Shown in pieces: positions 25,814 to 33,085 of a stretch of DNA of 33,085 nucleotides. Numbering within the stretch: the stretch's first letter is position 1; each line of letters opens with the position of its first letter. Made by a program: the position numbers and the translations under genes. The notes under the pieces were generated by a model. That model searched no databases. It was not told where the DNA came from and saw nothing but the letters and a program-made list of their open reading frames with translations. The stretch comes from Bacteroidia bacterium (lineage in GTDB: Bacteria; Bacteroidota; Bacteroidia; Chitinophagales; Saprospiraceae), in contig JAUIEA010000029.1 of the NCBI GenBank assembly GCA_030429045.1, positions 1 through 33,085 on the forward strand, read 5' to 3'.

Positions 25814-25904
25814 ATTGGGTATTGGGTATTGGGTATTGGGTGTTGGGTAATGGGTATTGGGTAATGGGTATTGGGTAATGGGTATTGGGTATTGGGTATT
25901 GGGT
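25814..25904. repeat. Heptamer array 3, 13 units of ATTGGGT/AATGGGT/GTTGGGT
   Basis: Thirteen 7-base units, nine ATTGGGT, three AATGGGT and one GTTGGGT, within segment X copy 2. Twelve of the units are separated by 4-base gaps between GGG runs, so several G-quadruplexes could form. The different count from array 1 shows that these arrays expand and contract. Confidence 0.95.
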
Positions 25905-26037
25905 AAAAGGTATATGGCCAAAACGCTTTGAGCGTGTACAGAATTTCTGGTTCCTGTGTGCCTGCCAGCCGTGGACTGGGTTCCTGCGTTCCTGATTCCT
26001 GGTTCCTGGTTGGGACCGTGGTAGAGCCTGGTTCATG

Positions 26038-26185
26038 TCCCCATTTTGAATTTGAGGTTTGGGATTCTACTTCGGATCTGGGGCGGCAGCTGAAGCAGCC
26101 GGTACGATCGTGTACTTGTGTTCGTCTTCGTTCTATCCTTCAACCACCTCCAGGTCATTGGGATTTGGAATTTATTTGTGATTTG
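26038..26185. repeat. Segment Y, copy 2
   Basis: Matches 25528-25675 at a 510-base offset with three mismatches (G/A, T/C and G/A). It ends about 70 bases before the DinB gene start, so it may contribute to that gene's upstream region. Confidence 0.9.
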
Positions 26186-26255
26186 AGATTTGTCTTTTGG
26201 GATTTAAAACCTCGGATAACCAAAGCCGTATCTTCCCCACCAGAATATTCATACG

Positions 26256-26825
26256 ATGACAACCGAAGATCTGCTGAACCATTGGTTTTCCAGGATTGAT
26301 GCCACCACCGAGCAGATCCAGGGATTATGTGGAGCGCTGACTGCGGACCAGGTGAATCAAAAGCCTAATCCCGATGTGTGGAGCATCGCGCAGATCCTGG
26401 ATCATATCATGACCACCAACCAGTCCTATTTTCCGATGCTGGACAAGCTAGTGCTTGGTGAACTCGACCTGCCCCTCCATGGCCGACTGCCCTTCCTGCG
26501 CCGGTTCTTCGGGCGATTCATCCTGAACGGGGTTTCGCCACGTCGGGAGAAAAAGATCCGCACCTTTCCGGTCTGGGAACCGGCTACCAGCCAGTTGCCC
26601 GCAGATATCGTGGCCCGGTTCGGTCAGCATCAGGCCCGGCTCAAGTCACGGATGGAGGATGCCCTGCCGCCGCTGGAACAGGGGGCCAGCATCTACTCCC
26701 CGGCCAGCCGGATGATCGTGTACTCCCTGGCGGATGCATTTGAGATCATCGTGACCCATGAAGAGCGGCACCTGGAACAGGTGAAGGAGGTTTTGAGTGG
26801 AGGAGTGGAGGAGTTGAGGGGTTAA
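26256..26825 (+). CDS. DinB-superfamily protein
   Basis: A 189-residue four-helix-bundle protein of the DinB/YfiT-like superfamily. The metal-binding histidine pattern is visible: His50 in QILDHIMTTN and the pair in VTHEERHLEQV near residues 167-171. Members are thiol-S-transferases (for example with bacillithiol or mycothiol) or have no known role, and the substrate here is unknown. The last codons lie in a G-rich low-complexity stretch, and the stop TAA comes from a GGGGTTAAGG repeat. Start ATG 26256; the upstream side is the repeat region. A second DinB-like gene follows after 89 bases. Confidence 0.85.
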   Translation: MTTEDLLNHWFSRIDATTEQIQGLCGALTADQVNQKPNPDVWSIAQILDHIMTTNQSYFPMLDKLVLGELDLPLHGRLPFLRRFFGRFILNGVSPRREKKIRTFPVWEPATSQLPADIVARFGQHQARLKSRMEDALPPLEQGASIYSPASRMIVYSLADAFEIIVTHEERHLEQVKEVLSGGVEELRG

Positions 26826-26914
26826 GGGGTTAAGGAGAATTTGGGGTATTTCGAAAAGACGAGCCCCAATGGGGTTGAACAAGAATGTGTTACATCTATG
26901 ATTAAAAGAACCGT

Positions 26915-27427
26915 ATGGCATTTTTGAACCTGGCGATCCAAACGTTTGAAATGTATCGCCAACTCGGTGAGAAGGCGATGGCTCAGGTTCCGGAGGAAGG
27001 CTTGTTTCGGGAACCGAACGAGGGGGTGAACAGCCTGGCCATCATCGTCAATCACCTGGCTGGGAACATGCTTTCCAGATGGACAGATTTTCTGACCACG
27101 GACGGCGAGAAGAACTGGCGACATCGCGACCAGGAGTTTGAATCCGTGCTGCACACCCGGGAAGAGGTGCTGCAGCGCTGGGCCGAAGGCTGGGATTGCC
27201 TGTTTGCCACCCTGGGAGAATTGCAGGAAGAAGATCTCCACCGGGAGGTGCTCATCCGATCCGAGCCCCATACCGTTCAACAGGCCCTGACCCGTCAGAT
27301 CGCTCACTACGCCTATCACGTCGGCCAAATGATCCTGCTGGCCAAGATCATCCGGGGGCCGGAATGGGAATCCCTGTCCATCCCGAAAGGCGGATCGGAT
27401 GCCTTCAACCAGAAGAAAATGGGCTAA
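26915..27427 (+). CDS. DUF1572 (DinB-superfamily) protein
   Basis: A 170-residue helical protein of the DUF1572 group within the DinB superfamily. The likely metal ligands are His47 in IIVNHLAGNMLSRW, and the two histidines of IAHYAYHVGQM near residues 130-134. The phrase SLAIIVNHLAGNM and the ending GPEWESLSIPKG are typical. Its exact activity is unknown. It lies behind another DinB-type gene, which suggests a related role, but the 89-base gap holds its own short stem (CCCC-AAT-GGGG), so the two may be separately expressed. Confidence 0.85.
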   Translation: MAFLNLAIQTFEMYRQLGEKAMAQVPEEGLFREPNEGVNSLAIIVNHLAGNMLSRWTDFLTTDGEKNWRHRDQEFESVLHTREEVLQRWAEGWDCLFATLGELQEEDLHREVLIRSEPHTVQQALTRQIAHYAYHVGQMILLAKIIRGPEWESLSIPKGGSDAFNQKKMG

Positions 27428-27546
27428 AGCCGGTCTGAGGAGAAGTCCCATCTCAGTGATCGGGATTGCCCTCTTTCCTGAGCAAGATCACATAAAACCA
27501 GGTGCATTCGTTGCGGTTCCGAATTACCTTGCATGAAATTTCAACC

Positions 27547-29193
27547 GTGAAAGCCAAATCCGTCATCGTCCCCATGCAGCGCGGCGTAAAGGTGTTGCAT
27601 GATCCCGTATTGAACAAGGGCACTGCCTTTACTGAAGAGGAGCGTGACCGCCTGGGCCTGCGTGGACTGCTCCCTCCCCGGGTGCTCACCCAGGACCACC
27701 AGAAAAAGCGCGTCCTCGACAACCTCAAGGTTAAACCGGACGACCTGGAACGGTATATCTACCTGGTGTCCCTGCAAGACCGCAATGAGAATCTCTTTTA
27801 CCGCACGGTGATCGACCACCTGGAAGAGACCATGCCGATCATTTACACGCCTACGGTCGGAAAAGCCTGCCAGTCTTACGGGCATCTTTTCCGGCAATCG
27901 CGTGGCCTGTATATCTCCCTCCAGGACCAGGGACGAGTGCGGCAGATCCTGCACAACTGGCCGCACCAGCATGTCCGGGTCATCGTGGTGACCGATGGCG
28001 AGCGCATCCTCGGGCTGGGAGACCTCGGCGTTTATGGCATGGGCATCCCCATCGGCAAGCTCTCGCTCTACACCGCCTGCGCCGGCATCCATCCCACCCA
28101 TTGCCTGCCCATCGTCATTGATGTGGGAACCAACAATCAAGCCCTGCTGGACGATGAACTCTATCTCGGCTTACAACATGAACGTGTCCGGGGTTACCAG
28201 TACGACGAGTTGTTGACGGAATTTATCCATGCCGCCAGGGAGGTCTTCCCCGATGTGCTGATCCAGCTGGAGGACTTCGCCACGCATAATGCCTTTACCC
28301 TGCTCCACAGTTTCAAGGACAATGCCTGCCTGTTTGATGATGACATCCAGGGTACGGCCAGTGTGGCCCTCGCGGGGGTGTATTCCGCTTTGAAGATCAC
28401 CGGGGGCAAGCTGGCCGATCAGCGGTTTGTCTTTCTCGGTGCCGGCGAAGCGGGCGTAGGTATTGCGGATATTCTCAGCTCGGCGATGGTCGAGGAGGGA
28501 CTCACCCTTGAAGAGGCGCGCCAACGATGCTGGCTGGTCGATTCCCGCGGGCTGGTCTGCAGCTCCCGGGAAAACCTGGCCCACCATAAACTGGCTTACG
28601 CGCACCAGCATGCCCGGGTAGACACCCTCGAAGAAGTGATCGACCTCCTGCATCCGACCGCGATCATCGGCGTCTCCGGCCAGGGCGGGAAGTTTACCCG
28701 GGAGGTGCTGGAGAAGATGGCTGATCTGAACGAACAACCCATCATCTTTGCCCTGTCCAACCCCACCGCCAATTCGGAATGCACCGCTGAAGAAGCTTAT
28801 CGCCACACCGATGGACGAGCCATTTTTGCCAGTGGCAGCCCCTTCGATCCTGTCGAGCTGAACGGGCGGTCCTTCTATCCCGGTCAGGGAAACAATGTCT
28901 ATATCTTTCCGGGCGTCGGATTGGGAGTGGCCTACTGTAAAGCATCCCGGGTGACGGACAAGATGTTTCTGGAGGCCGCACGCACGGTTTCCCACATGGT
29001 CAGCAAAGAAGAGATGGCAGACGGGCGGATCTACCCTGCCCTCAATCGGATTCGTGAGGTCAGCGCCCGCATAGCGGAAGCCGTGGCCCGGGTGGCGATC
29101 GACGAAGGGTTGACCCGGATCGCTGAAGCCGATGTCACCCTGGACAAGATCCGCGACTATATGTACAGTCCTGAATACACCGAATACATGTAG
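27547..29193 (+). CDS. maeA: NAD-type malic enzyme (malate dehydrogenase, oxaloacetate-decarboxylating)
   Basis: A malic enzyme of about 548 residues, the large eukaryote/MaeA-like form, which converts malate to pyruvate and CO2. Seen in order: LNKGTAFTEEERDRLGL, YTPTVGKACQ with the catalytic Tyr, RVIVVTDGERILGLGDLG, the metal site in QLEDFATHNAF and FDDDIQGTASV, the nucleotide-binding FLGAGEAGVGIA, ALSNPTANSEC and the closing FPGVGLGV. Cofactor preference is not fixed by this reading. The start is uncertain: GTG 27547 gives a family-like beginning, while GTG 27502 is also in frame. The next gene begins two bases after the stop. Confidence 0.93.
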   Translation: MKAKSVIVPMQRGVKVLHDPVLNKGTAFTEEERDRLGLRGLLPPRVLTQDHQKKRVLDNLKVKPDDLERYIYLVSLQDRNENLFYRTVIDHLEETMPIIYTPTVGKACQSYGHLFRQSRGLYISLQDQGRVRQILHNWPHQHVRVIVVTDGERILGLGDLGVYGMGIPIGKLSLYTACAGIHPTHCLPIVIDVGTNNQALLDDELYLGLQHERVRGYQYDELLTEFIHAAREVFPDVLIQLEDFATHNAFTLLHSFKDNACLFDDDIQGTASVALAGVYSALKITGGKLADQRFVFLGAGEAGVGIADILSSAMVEEGLTLEEARQRCWLVDSRGLVCSSRENLAHHKLAYAHQHARVDTLEEVIDLLHPTAIIGVSGQGGKFTREVLEKMADLNEQPIIFALSNPTANSECTAEEAYRHTDGRAIFASGSPFDPVELNGRSFYPGQGNNVYIFPGVGLGVAYCKASRVTDKMFLEAARTVSHMVSKEEMADGRIYPALNRIREVSARIAEAVARVAIDEGLTRIAEADVTLDKIRDYMYSPEYTEYM

Positions 29194-29195
29194 TT

Positions 29196-29978
29196 ATGGG
29201 CGCATCTGGCTGGACAATCGTTGAGGTCACTCCGGACAACCACCTGCAGGAGACCCTGTTCTGCGCCAAGAATCCAAAGGATCCCGGCTACCGGGAAAAA
29301 TTGAAATGGCTGGCCAAGGAGCAGCAGAACGGCCTTCGGCTATCCATTCTGAAAAAAGGCGATCGCAATGTCGGATTCATCGAATGGATGCCCGCGGAAA
29401 GAGCCTGGCGACCGATCGATGCACCAGGATACCTGTTTGTCCAATGTATCATGGTGGCCAAAAAGAGTGACCGCCAGCAGGGTGCTGCCAGCCTGTTGAT
29501 CGATCATGTCTGCCAGGCTGCAAGAGACCAGAAGAAAAAGGGGGTGGCGGTCATGACCAGCAAAGGGACCTGGATGGCCGACGAGGGAGTCTTCCTCAAA
29601 AACGGGTTTACGCCCCTGGATCGCAGCGGACGGTTTGAGCTCTATGCCATTACCTTTCACAGGGGAGCTGGTGGTGGTCCCCGATTTATGGATTGGACCG
29701 TCTGCACGGTCGATTATCCGGAATGGACCCTGCTGTATGCCAACCAGTGCCCCTGGCATGTCAAGGCGGCAGCTGCCCTGCGGGATTGTGCTGCCGGCTA
29801 TGGGATCGACCTGTTCGTACATGAAGTCACCGATCCGCAGGAGGCACAGACCATGCCTGGCGGGTCTGGCACCTTTGCATTATTGCACCGGCGTGAGGTC
29901 CTGGCCGATCACTATATCAGCACCACCCGTTTCACGAACATCCTCGGAGAGCAGGGGCTGCTCAATCCCGGAGGATGA
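29196..29978 (+). CDS. GNAT acetyltransferase with YoaP-like C-terminal domain
   Basis: A 260-residue protein. The first 155 residues form a GNAT domain, with FVQCIMVAKKSDRQQGAASL as acetyl-CoA binding motif, and MADEGVFLKNGFTPLDR. The rest resembles the YoaP-like extension, including a short QCPWHVKAAA stretch and a terminal half with LLHRREVLADHYISTTRF. The target of acetylation is unknown. Only two bases separate it from the malic enzyme stop, so it is almost surely co-transcribed. Its end overlaps the end of the convergent GH9 gene by 17 bases. Confidence 0.8.
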   Translation: MGASGWTIVEVTPDNHLQETLFCAKNPKDPGYREKLKWLAKEQQNGLRLSILKKGDRNVGFIEWMPAERAWRPIDAPGYLFVQCIMVAKKSDRQQGAASLLIDHVCQAARDQKKKGVAVMTSKGTWMADEGVFLKNGFTPLDRSGRFELYAITFHRGAGGGPRFMDWTVCTVDYPEWTLLYANQCPWHVKAAAALRDCAAGYGIDLFVHEVTDPQEAQTMPGGSGTFALLHRREVLADHYISTTRFTNILGEQGLLNPGG

Positions 29979-32079
29979 TCGGTAAACTCTGCCCGCCCGT
30001 GCGCATGAAAACCATGCCGCGTGGCAGACCGGACAGATCCATTTGCGTGGCTTCCCGATCGATATGTTTCAGGGTCTGTCCGAGGAGGTTGACGATCTCG
30101 CCGCCAGCATGCAGCGGTCTGGAGAACCGGACCACGCCCGAAGTTGGATTGGGATGCAGGGAAAGCGAAGGCTCCCCTGTTCCGGGGTCAGACAACGGCA
30201 CACCCGGATCTCCGGTCACAAATGCTGCCAGCAGGCGAATGTATCCGGCTTGAGAATAAATGGCCGGCTCAGTGATCTCCCAGGAATTGTCCGGCCATCC
30301 CGAGTTGAAATCGAGATAGCTCTTCATGGGCGGCTGCCCGGAAGGCGGGGACATGGTAGTCACTGAAAAATCCTTGTTGGGTCCACCCGTGACATAGCCC
30401 GGTGGAGGGCCGTCCGGTGAGTCCAAGGCGTGATCCCAGTCGGTCCCATCGGCAAACCAGGTATGGTAGATCTGATTGACACAGTGGTCACCACCCAGTT
30501 CATACATATTGGACAGCATCACCATACCCAATGGATTCACCCCGTGGAAGTAGTGGAGATGATGGGCCGCCCGCTGGATATAGGGATCCACTGCAGACGG
30601 GTTGACTGCAAAGCGTGCCGCCAGCAGGTTGAGGGTGCCATAGGCGGCCATGGGCAGGTTGCTGCCCCAGTGGAAGGACCAGTCGGGCATACCGGCCTGG
30701 TACAGCTCCCCTGTGGACAGCCCGTAGAAATCATTCCAATTGTTGGCCACGGCGGCGGAAAAGGAGCCCAGGATGGCATCCGTGGCTACCGGATCGACAT
30801 CCACCAGGGAGGTATAATGCAGCAGGGCGCTGTTCAACTCCATATAGTACGGTCCCCAGAAACCTCCCATTGGTTCAGCCTGGGTATAGTGGTCCAGGAA
30901 AAAATCCTGATACGACGCTGTACCGGTGAGGTCATACAAATGCACGGCAGCGGTCAGTGCGGCATTCCACTGTTCGGTTTCACCCCAGTCCGCATCACCG
31001 GCTACGATGGAACCGTCATCACAATCCGTCTCCAGCAGATCGCCTTCAAAGGCGGGGAGGACCTGATTGAAACAGGTCTGGGCCCTGAGTCCCAGCACGG
31101 ATGCATATCCTTCCCACCCTTCGATCTGGCGGTAGACCACTGCGGCATGGGCCAGCATGGAGGCCATGGCAATGGTGGCTGAGGTACAGACCGGACCATA
31201 ATACCGGGGATCCTGGTTCAGGCTGGGCGGTGAGAGGACATTCTCACTGAAGTTTGCACTGCCCATTTTGAGGTGTACGCTGCCATCCGGTTCGATCATC
31301 TTGAGGAGCCAGTCCAGTTCCCATTTCAATTCATCCAGGATGTCGGGAAAGGAGTTTCCACTTTCCGGGATACTCCATTCATCCGAAAAGGCCTGCGGGT
31401 TTTCCTCCCAGGCCCAGAGCAGGTCGTGGACCGCCCGATGGGCAAAGGTGACATACTTGTTGTAGTCGCCCGCATCATACCACCCGCCACGCAGGTCTTT
31501 CCACAGGGCCTGGTTCAGGGGATCGAAAATGGAGCGGCACTGCGCCTCCTGTTGAAAATCCAGACCATCCGACCACCGAGGATCGGCATAGGGTGGCTCC
31601 TTGGCAAAGCCGCAGCGATTGTAAAAGAACATCCGCCCGGCGGCTTGCATCACCTCCTGGTAGGGATCGGTATGGATCTGGAATTCGGCAGAGCGATTTC
31701 CCTGGCCATCGTCCAGATAATAGCGGCCCGATTGTTCCTGGATGGACAGGTCGACCCACCAGCCCTGGTCTCCCGAAGCCGCATGGACATTTCCATCCTG
31801 CCAGGGGTCGATCAGGAAAGAGATGATCGACTGATCGGTCAGGGCGTCTTTCAAGACCATCTCCGGAAATCCCGGTGGCGTATAGGTCAGATTGCTGTTA
31901 AACCCCACCTCCGGATTACTGACGACAGCCACCTTCAGGGCCTTCGGGGTGTAGCCAAACTGATCGACATGAATGAAAGGGTTGGACGATTGGGCCATCA
32001 GGGCCAAAAAAGTAAGGCAGGACAGCAGGAGCAGTAACCCTGCTTTGATCCACTCCCTGGAGAACGTAGGATTAGGCAT
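29962..32079 (-). CDS. Secreted glycoside hydrolase family 9 enzyme with T9SS tail
   Basis: A 705-residue secreted glycosidase, probably an endo- or exo-beta-1,4-glucanase. A signal peptide (about 12-30) is followed by an Ig-like CelD_N domain (about 35-135, starting IHVDQFGYTPKALKVAV). The GH9 (alpha/alpha)6 barrel runs from about 145 to 620. The catalytic base pair is in GGWYDAGDYNKY (Asp202, Asp205) and the likely acid is Glu604 in SWEITEPAIYSQAGY. The substrate-binding HYFHGVNPLGM (about 509-519) is present. The final 70 residues (LHPNPTSGVVRFS, IVNLLGQTL, LSGLPRGMVFM) are a type A T9SS sorting domain. The ATG at 32079 is preferred over an upstream frame extension. Confidence 0.92.
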   Translation of the reverse strand: MPNPTFSREWIKAGLLLLLSCLTFLALMAQSSNPFIHVDQFGYTPKALKVAVVSNPEVGFNSNLTYTPPGFPEMVLKDALTDQSIISFLIDPWQDGNVHAASGDQGWWVDLSIQEQSGRYYLDDGQGNRSAEFQIHTDPYQEVMQAAGRMFFYNRCGFAKEPPYADPRWSDGLDFQQEAQCRSIFDPLNQALWKDLRGGWYDAGDYNKYVTFAHRAVHDLLWAWEENPQAFSDEWSIPESGNSFPDILDELKWELDWLLKMIEPDGSVHLKMGSANFSENVLSPPSLNQDPRYYGPVCTSATIAMASMLAHAAVVYRQIEGWEGYASVLGLRAQTCFNQVLPAFEGDLLETDCDDGSIVAGDADWGETEQWNAALTAAVHLYDLTGTASYQDFFLDHYTQAEPMGGFWGPYYMELNSALLHYTSLVDVDPVATDAILGSFSAAVANNWNDFYGLSTGELYQAGMPDWSFHWGSNLPMAAYGTLNLLAARFAVNPSAVDPYIQRAAHHLHYFHGVNPLGMVMLSNMYELGGDHCVNQIYHTWFADGTDWDHALDSPDGPPPGYVTGGPNKDFSVTTMSPPSGQPPMKSYLDFNSGWPDNSWEITEPAIYSQAGYIRLLAAFVTGDPGVPLSDPGTGEPSLSLHPNPTSGVVRFSRPLHAGGEIVNLLGQTLKHIDREATQMDLSGLPRGMVFMRTGGQSLPIILRD

Positions 32080-32132
32080 ATGGATGGAATTAAAGAACTG
32101 TAGGTGAACCACCCCAAGTTAAGGGAATCCAC

Positions 32133-32163
32133 TTGCCTTTTGAAGACAAAGGCTTTAACTTTC
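32133..32163 (+). promoter_or_regulatory. Possible promoter of the propeller gene
   Basis: TTG (32133-32135), 20-base spacer, TAACTTTC (32156-32163), one base off TAnnTTTG. It would give a leader of about 80 bases before the ATG at 32250. The gap is shared with the divergent GH9 gene, so assignment is tentative. Confidence 0.3.
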
Positions 32164-32249
32164 ATGGTGAATCCCCCCTGCCTGGAGTGCTCGACAGCGT
32201 TTTACTTCAGAAATCCGACGTTCAGGCAGGTCCAAACCAATCTGCCGAT

Positions 32250-33085
32250 ATGTCCAATCCGACATGCTCTTCCTGCTGGAGGTCCCTCCTTTTTATCTGT
32301 CTGTCCTTCATCTTTATCCATCCCGGTCAGGGCCAGATCTCCTGGATCCAGACCAATGGTCCGTTTAACGGAGATGTAGCAGGCCTGTTTCTGCATCCCA
32401 CCGACGGGCGACTCCTCGCTCTTGCGGATGGGAATGTGTATCGGGGCATCCCTCCCGGTCCATTCTGGAGCCCGGTCGTTTTTACACCCGACATCAACTA
32501 CTGGTACGCCATCGAGAAGGCCGATGATCTGGAGTATTATCTCATCGGGGCATTTGGCGGCTTGGGACACACTACGGACTTTGGCATCTCCTGGGATCAG
32601 ACCACATTGGCGGTGTCAGACATCCAACTTCTGAAAGCTACGCCTGACGGACGCGCCCTGATCTATGCCGGCTCCAATGAATTCTATGTGACCACTGACC
32701 ATGGCGAGACCTGGACCTTGCAACCCAGCAACCTGGGTATCGATGTCCTTGCGCTACTCTATGATCCTTCTACAGATTTCTTCTTTGCGGGCACGGCAGA
32801 AGGTGTCTGGGCCAGTGCCGATAACGGGGCGTCCTGGATAGCGATGAACAACGGAGATATGTCCAACAGTATTACCATTCGGTTGTTGCACCGCATTGAT
32901 CAGAGTGGTACCCTTCTGGCAAGCACCGGGTCAAAGCTGTACCGAAGTACAGATGGGGGGATCAACTGGACCCTTCTCCCGGGCAACCTGTTTATCAATC
33001 ATCTGGACGATTTGGGTCCGGATGCGGTCTACGCTGCTTGCGGGTTTGCCGGATTGTATCGTTCGTCTGTGGATGGGCTGCAATG
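32250..33085 (+). CDS. Secreted BNR/sialidase-like beta-propeller protein, N-terminal part
   Basis: The frame from ATG 32250 stays open to the window end, so the gene is cut by the edge. The first 278 residues show a signal peptide (hydrophobic SLLFICLSFIFI, ending near GQG) and then repeats of about 45 residues containing Ser/Thr-x-Asp-x-Gly-x-x-Trp: TTDFGISWDQ, TTDHGETWTL, SADNGASWIA, STDGGINWTL. These Asp-box (BNR) repeats build the beta-propeller of the sialidase and photosystem-stability-factor type. In Bacteroidota they are usually secreted by T9SS; the sorting domain would be beyond the window. The gene is divergent from the GH9 enzyme. Confidence 0.85.
   Translation, partial: MSNPTCSSCWRSLLFICLSFIFIHPGQGQISWIQTNGPFNGDVAGLFLHPTDGRLLALADGNVYRGIPPGPFWSPVVFTPDINYWYAIEKADDLEYYLIGAFGGLGHTTDFGISWDQTTLAVSDIQLLKATPDGRALIYAGSNEFYVTTDHGETWTLQPSNLGIDVLALLYDPSTDFFFAGTAEGVWASADNGASWIAMNNGDMSNSITIRLLHRIDQSGTLLASTGSKLYRSTDGGINWTLLPGNLFINHLDDLGPDAVYAACGFAGLYRSSVDGLQ

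Larger units (their letters stand above)
25705..25986. repeat. Segment X, copy 2 (carries insertion)
   Basis: Same content as copy 1 at 24692-24851, but with a double-hairpin element placed after GGCGGA (25725-25730), a second GGCGGA at 25798-25803, and an array of 13 heptamers in place of seven. Scattered substitutions occur in the tail (for example GAGCGTG for GAGTGTG). Confidence 0.9.
24654..26255. other. Gene-free repeat region between queG and the DinB gene
   Basis: A 1.6 kb gap with no credible gene. Open frames in it are translations of G-rich heptamers and give peptides rich in Tyr-Pro-Ile-Asn on the minus strand. It is a mosaic of two duplicated segments (here called X and Y), three heptamer arrays, two copies of a double-hairpin element and further palindromes, all listed separately. 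Parts without a repeat label (about 25050-25200 and 25350-25527) show only A/T-richer sequence without a recognisable signal. Confidence 0.85.

Noticed and set aside
24728-25904. CRISPR array
   Set aside because: Units are 7 bases in direct contact, with no unique spacers and no cas genes.
25557-26036. Minus-strand open frame of 159 residues rich in Tyr-Pro-Ile-Asn-Thr
   Set aside because: It is the translation of the ATTGGGT heptamer array and segment X/Y; there is no coding signature or start context.
27533-27550. Five-codon upstream frame (MKFQP) overlapping the GTG of the malic enzyme
   Set aside because: Too short to judge; likely chance, though it could matter if the GTG at 27547 is the true start.
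32341-32365. GGATCCAGAC plus GGTCCG resembling the double-hairpin element
   Set aside because: It lies inside the coding sequence of the propeller protein, lacks the outer CCGGAC frame and does not fold into the two hairpins.

Overview
The window looks like chromosomal DNA of a fairly GC-rich member of the Bacteroidota, most plausibly a Saprospiria/Lewinella-like lineage. The phylum call rests on several independent signs. Two secreted enzymes (a GH9 glycosidase and an M23 peptidase) end in type IX secretion sorting domains. Promoters of the TTTG-N18/19-TAnnTTTG type lie before rpsL and an amidohydrolase gene. Shine-Dalgarno sequences are largely absent, and there is a Bacteroidota-style RRM protein with a glycine-rich tail. 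The family-level placement is an inference from GC content and gene style only.

Layout. 1-1182 holds the start of the str operon (rpsL-rpsG-fusA, minus strand, fusA cut by the window edge). 1279-6534 holds a GNAT acetyltransferase, a short-chain polyprenyl synthetase, a three-module signalling protein whose kinase core looks inactive, and a lipoprotein amidohydrolase. 6540-12504 holds an M23 endopeptidase with a T9SS tail, a HtrA-like protease without an obvious signal peptide, a small zinc-ribbon protein, an SPFH/Band 7 protein, a DUF2279 protein and aroA. 12501-18231 holds an OmpA-like protein with a jelly-roll-like front half, glutaryl-CoA dehydrogenase, an AT-rich unknown membrane protein overlapping folB, a DUF4197 lipoprotein, and an RRM protein with a clear terminator. 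18266-24653 holds a YhiN-type flavoprotein, an AI-2E family permease, two unrecognised genes and queG.

24654-26255 is a 1.6 kb gene-free stretch made almost wholly of repeats: G-rich heptamer arrays, two kinds of duplicated segment, and palindromes. It contains two copies of a 65-78 bp double-hairpin element. The copies share an outer frame but have different inner stems, each of which still pairs. One copy interrupts a duplicated segment whose uninterrupted counterpart lies 1 kb away, so this window carries both the empty and the filled site, with a 6 bp direct repeat at the junctions. I consider this small palindromic element the most interesting object here.

26256-33085 holds two DinB-superfamily proteins, NAD-type malic enzyme tightly followed by a GNAT/YoaP-like protein, a GH9 glycosidase, and the start of a secreted beta-propeller protein that runs off the window. 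Most of the window is ordinary housekeeping and accessory metabolism; no CRISPR array, tRNA, rRNA, prophage or transposase gene was seen.
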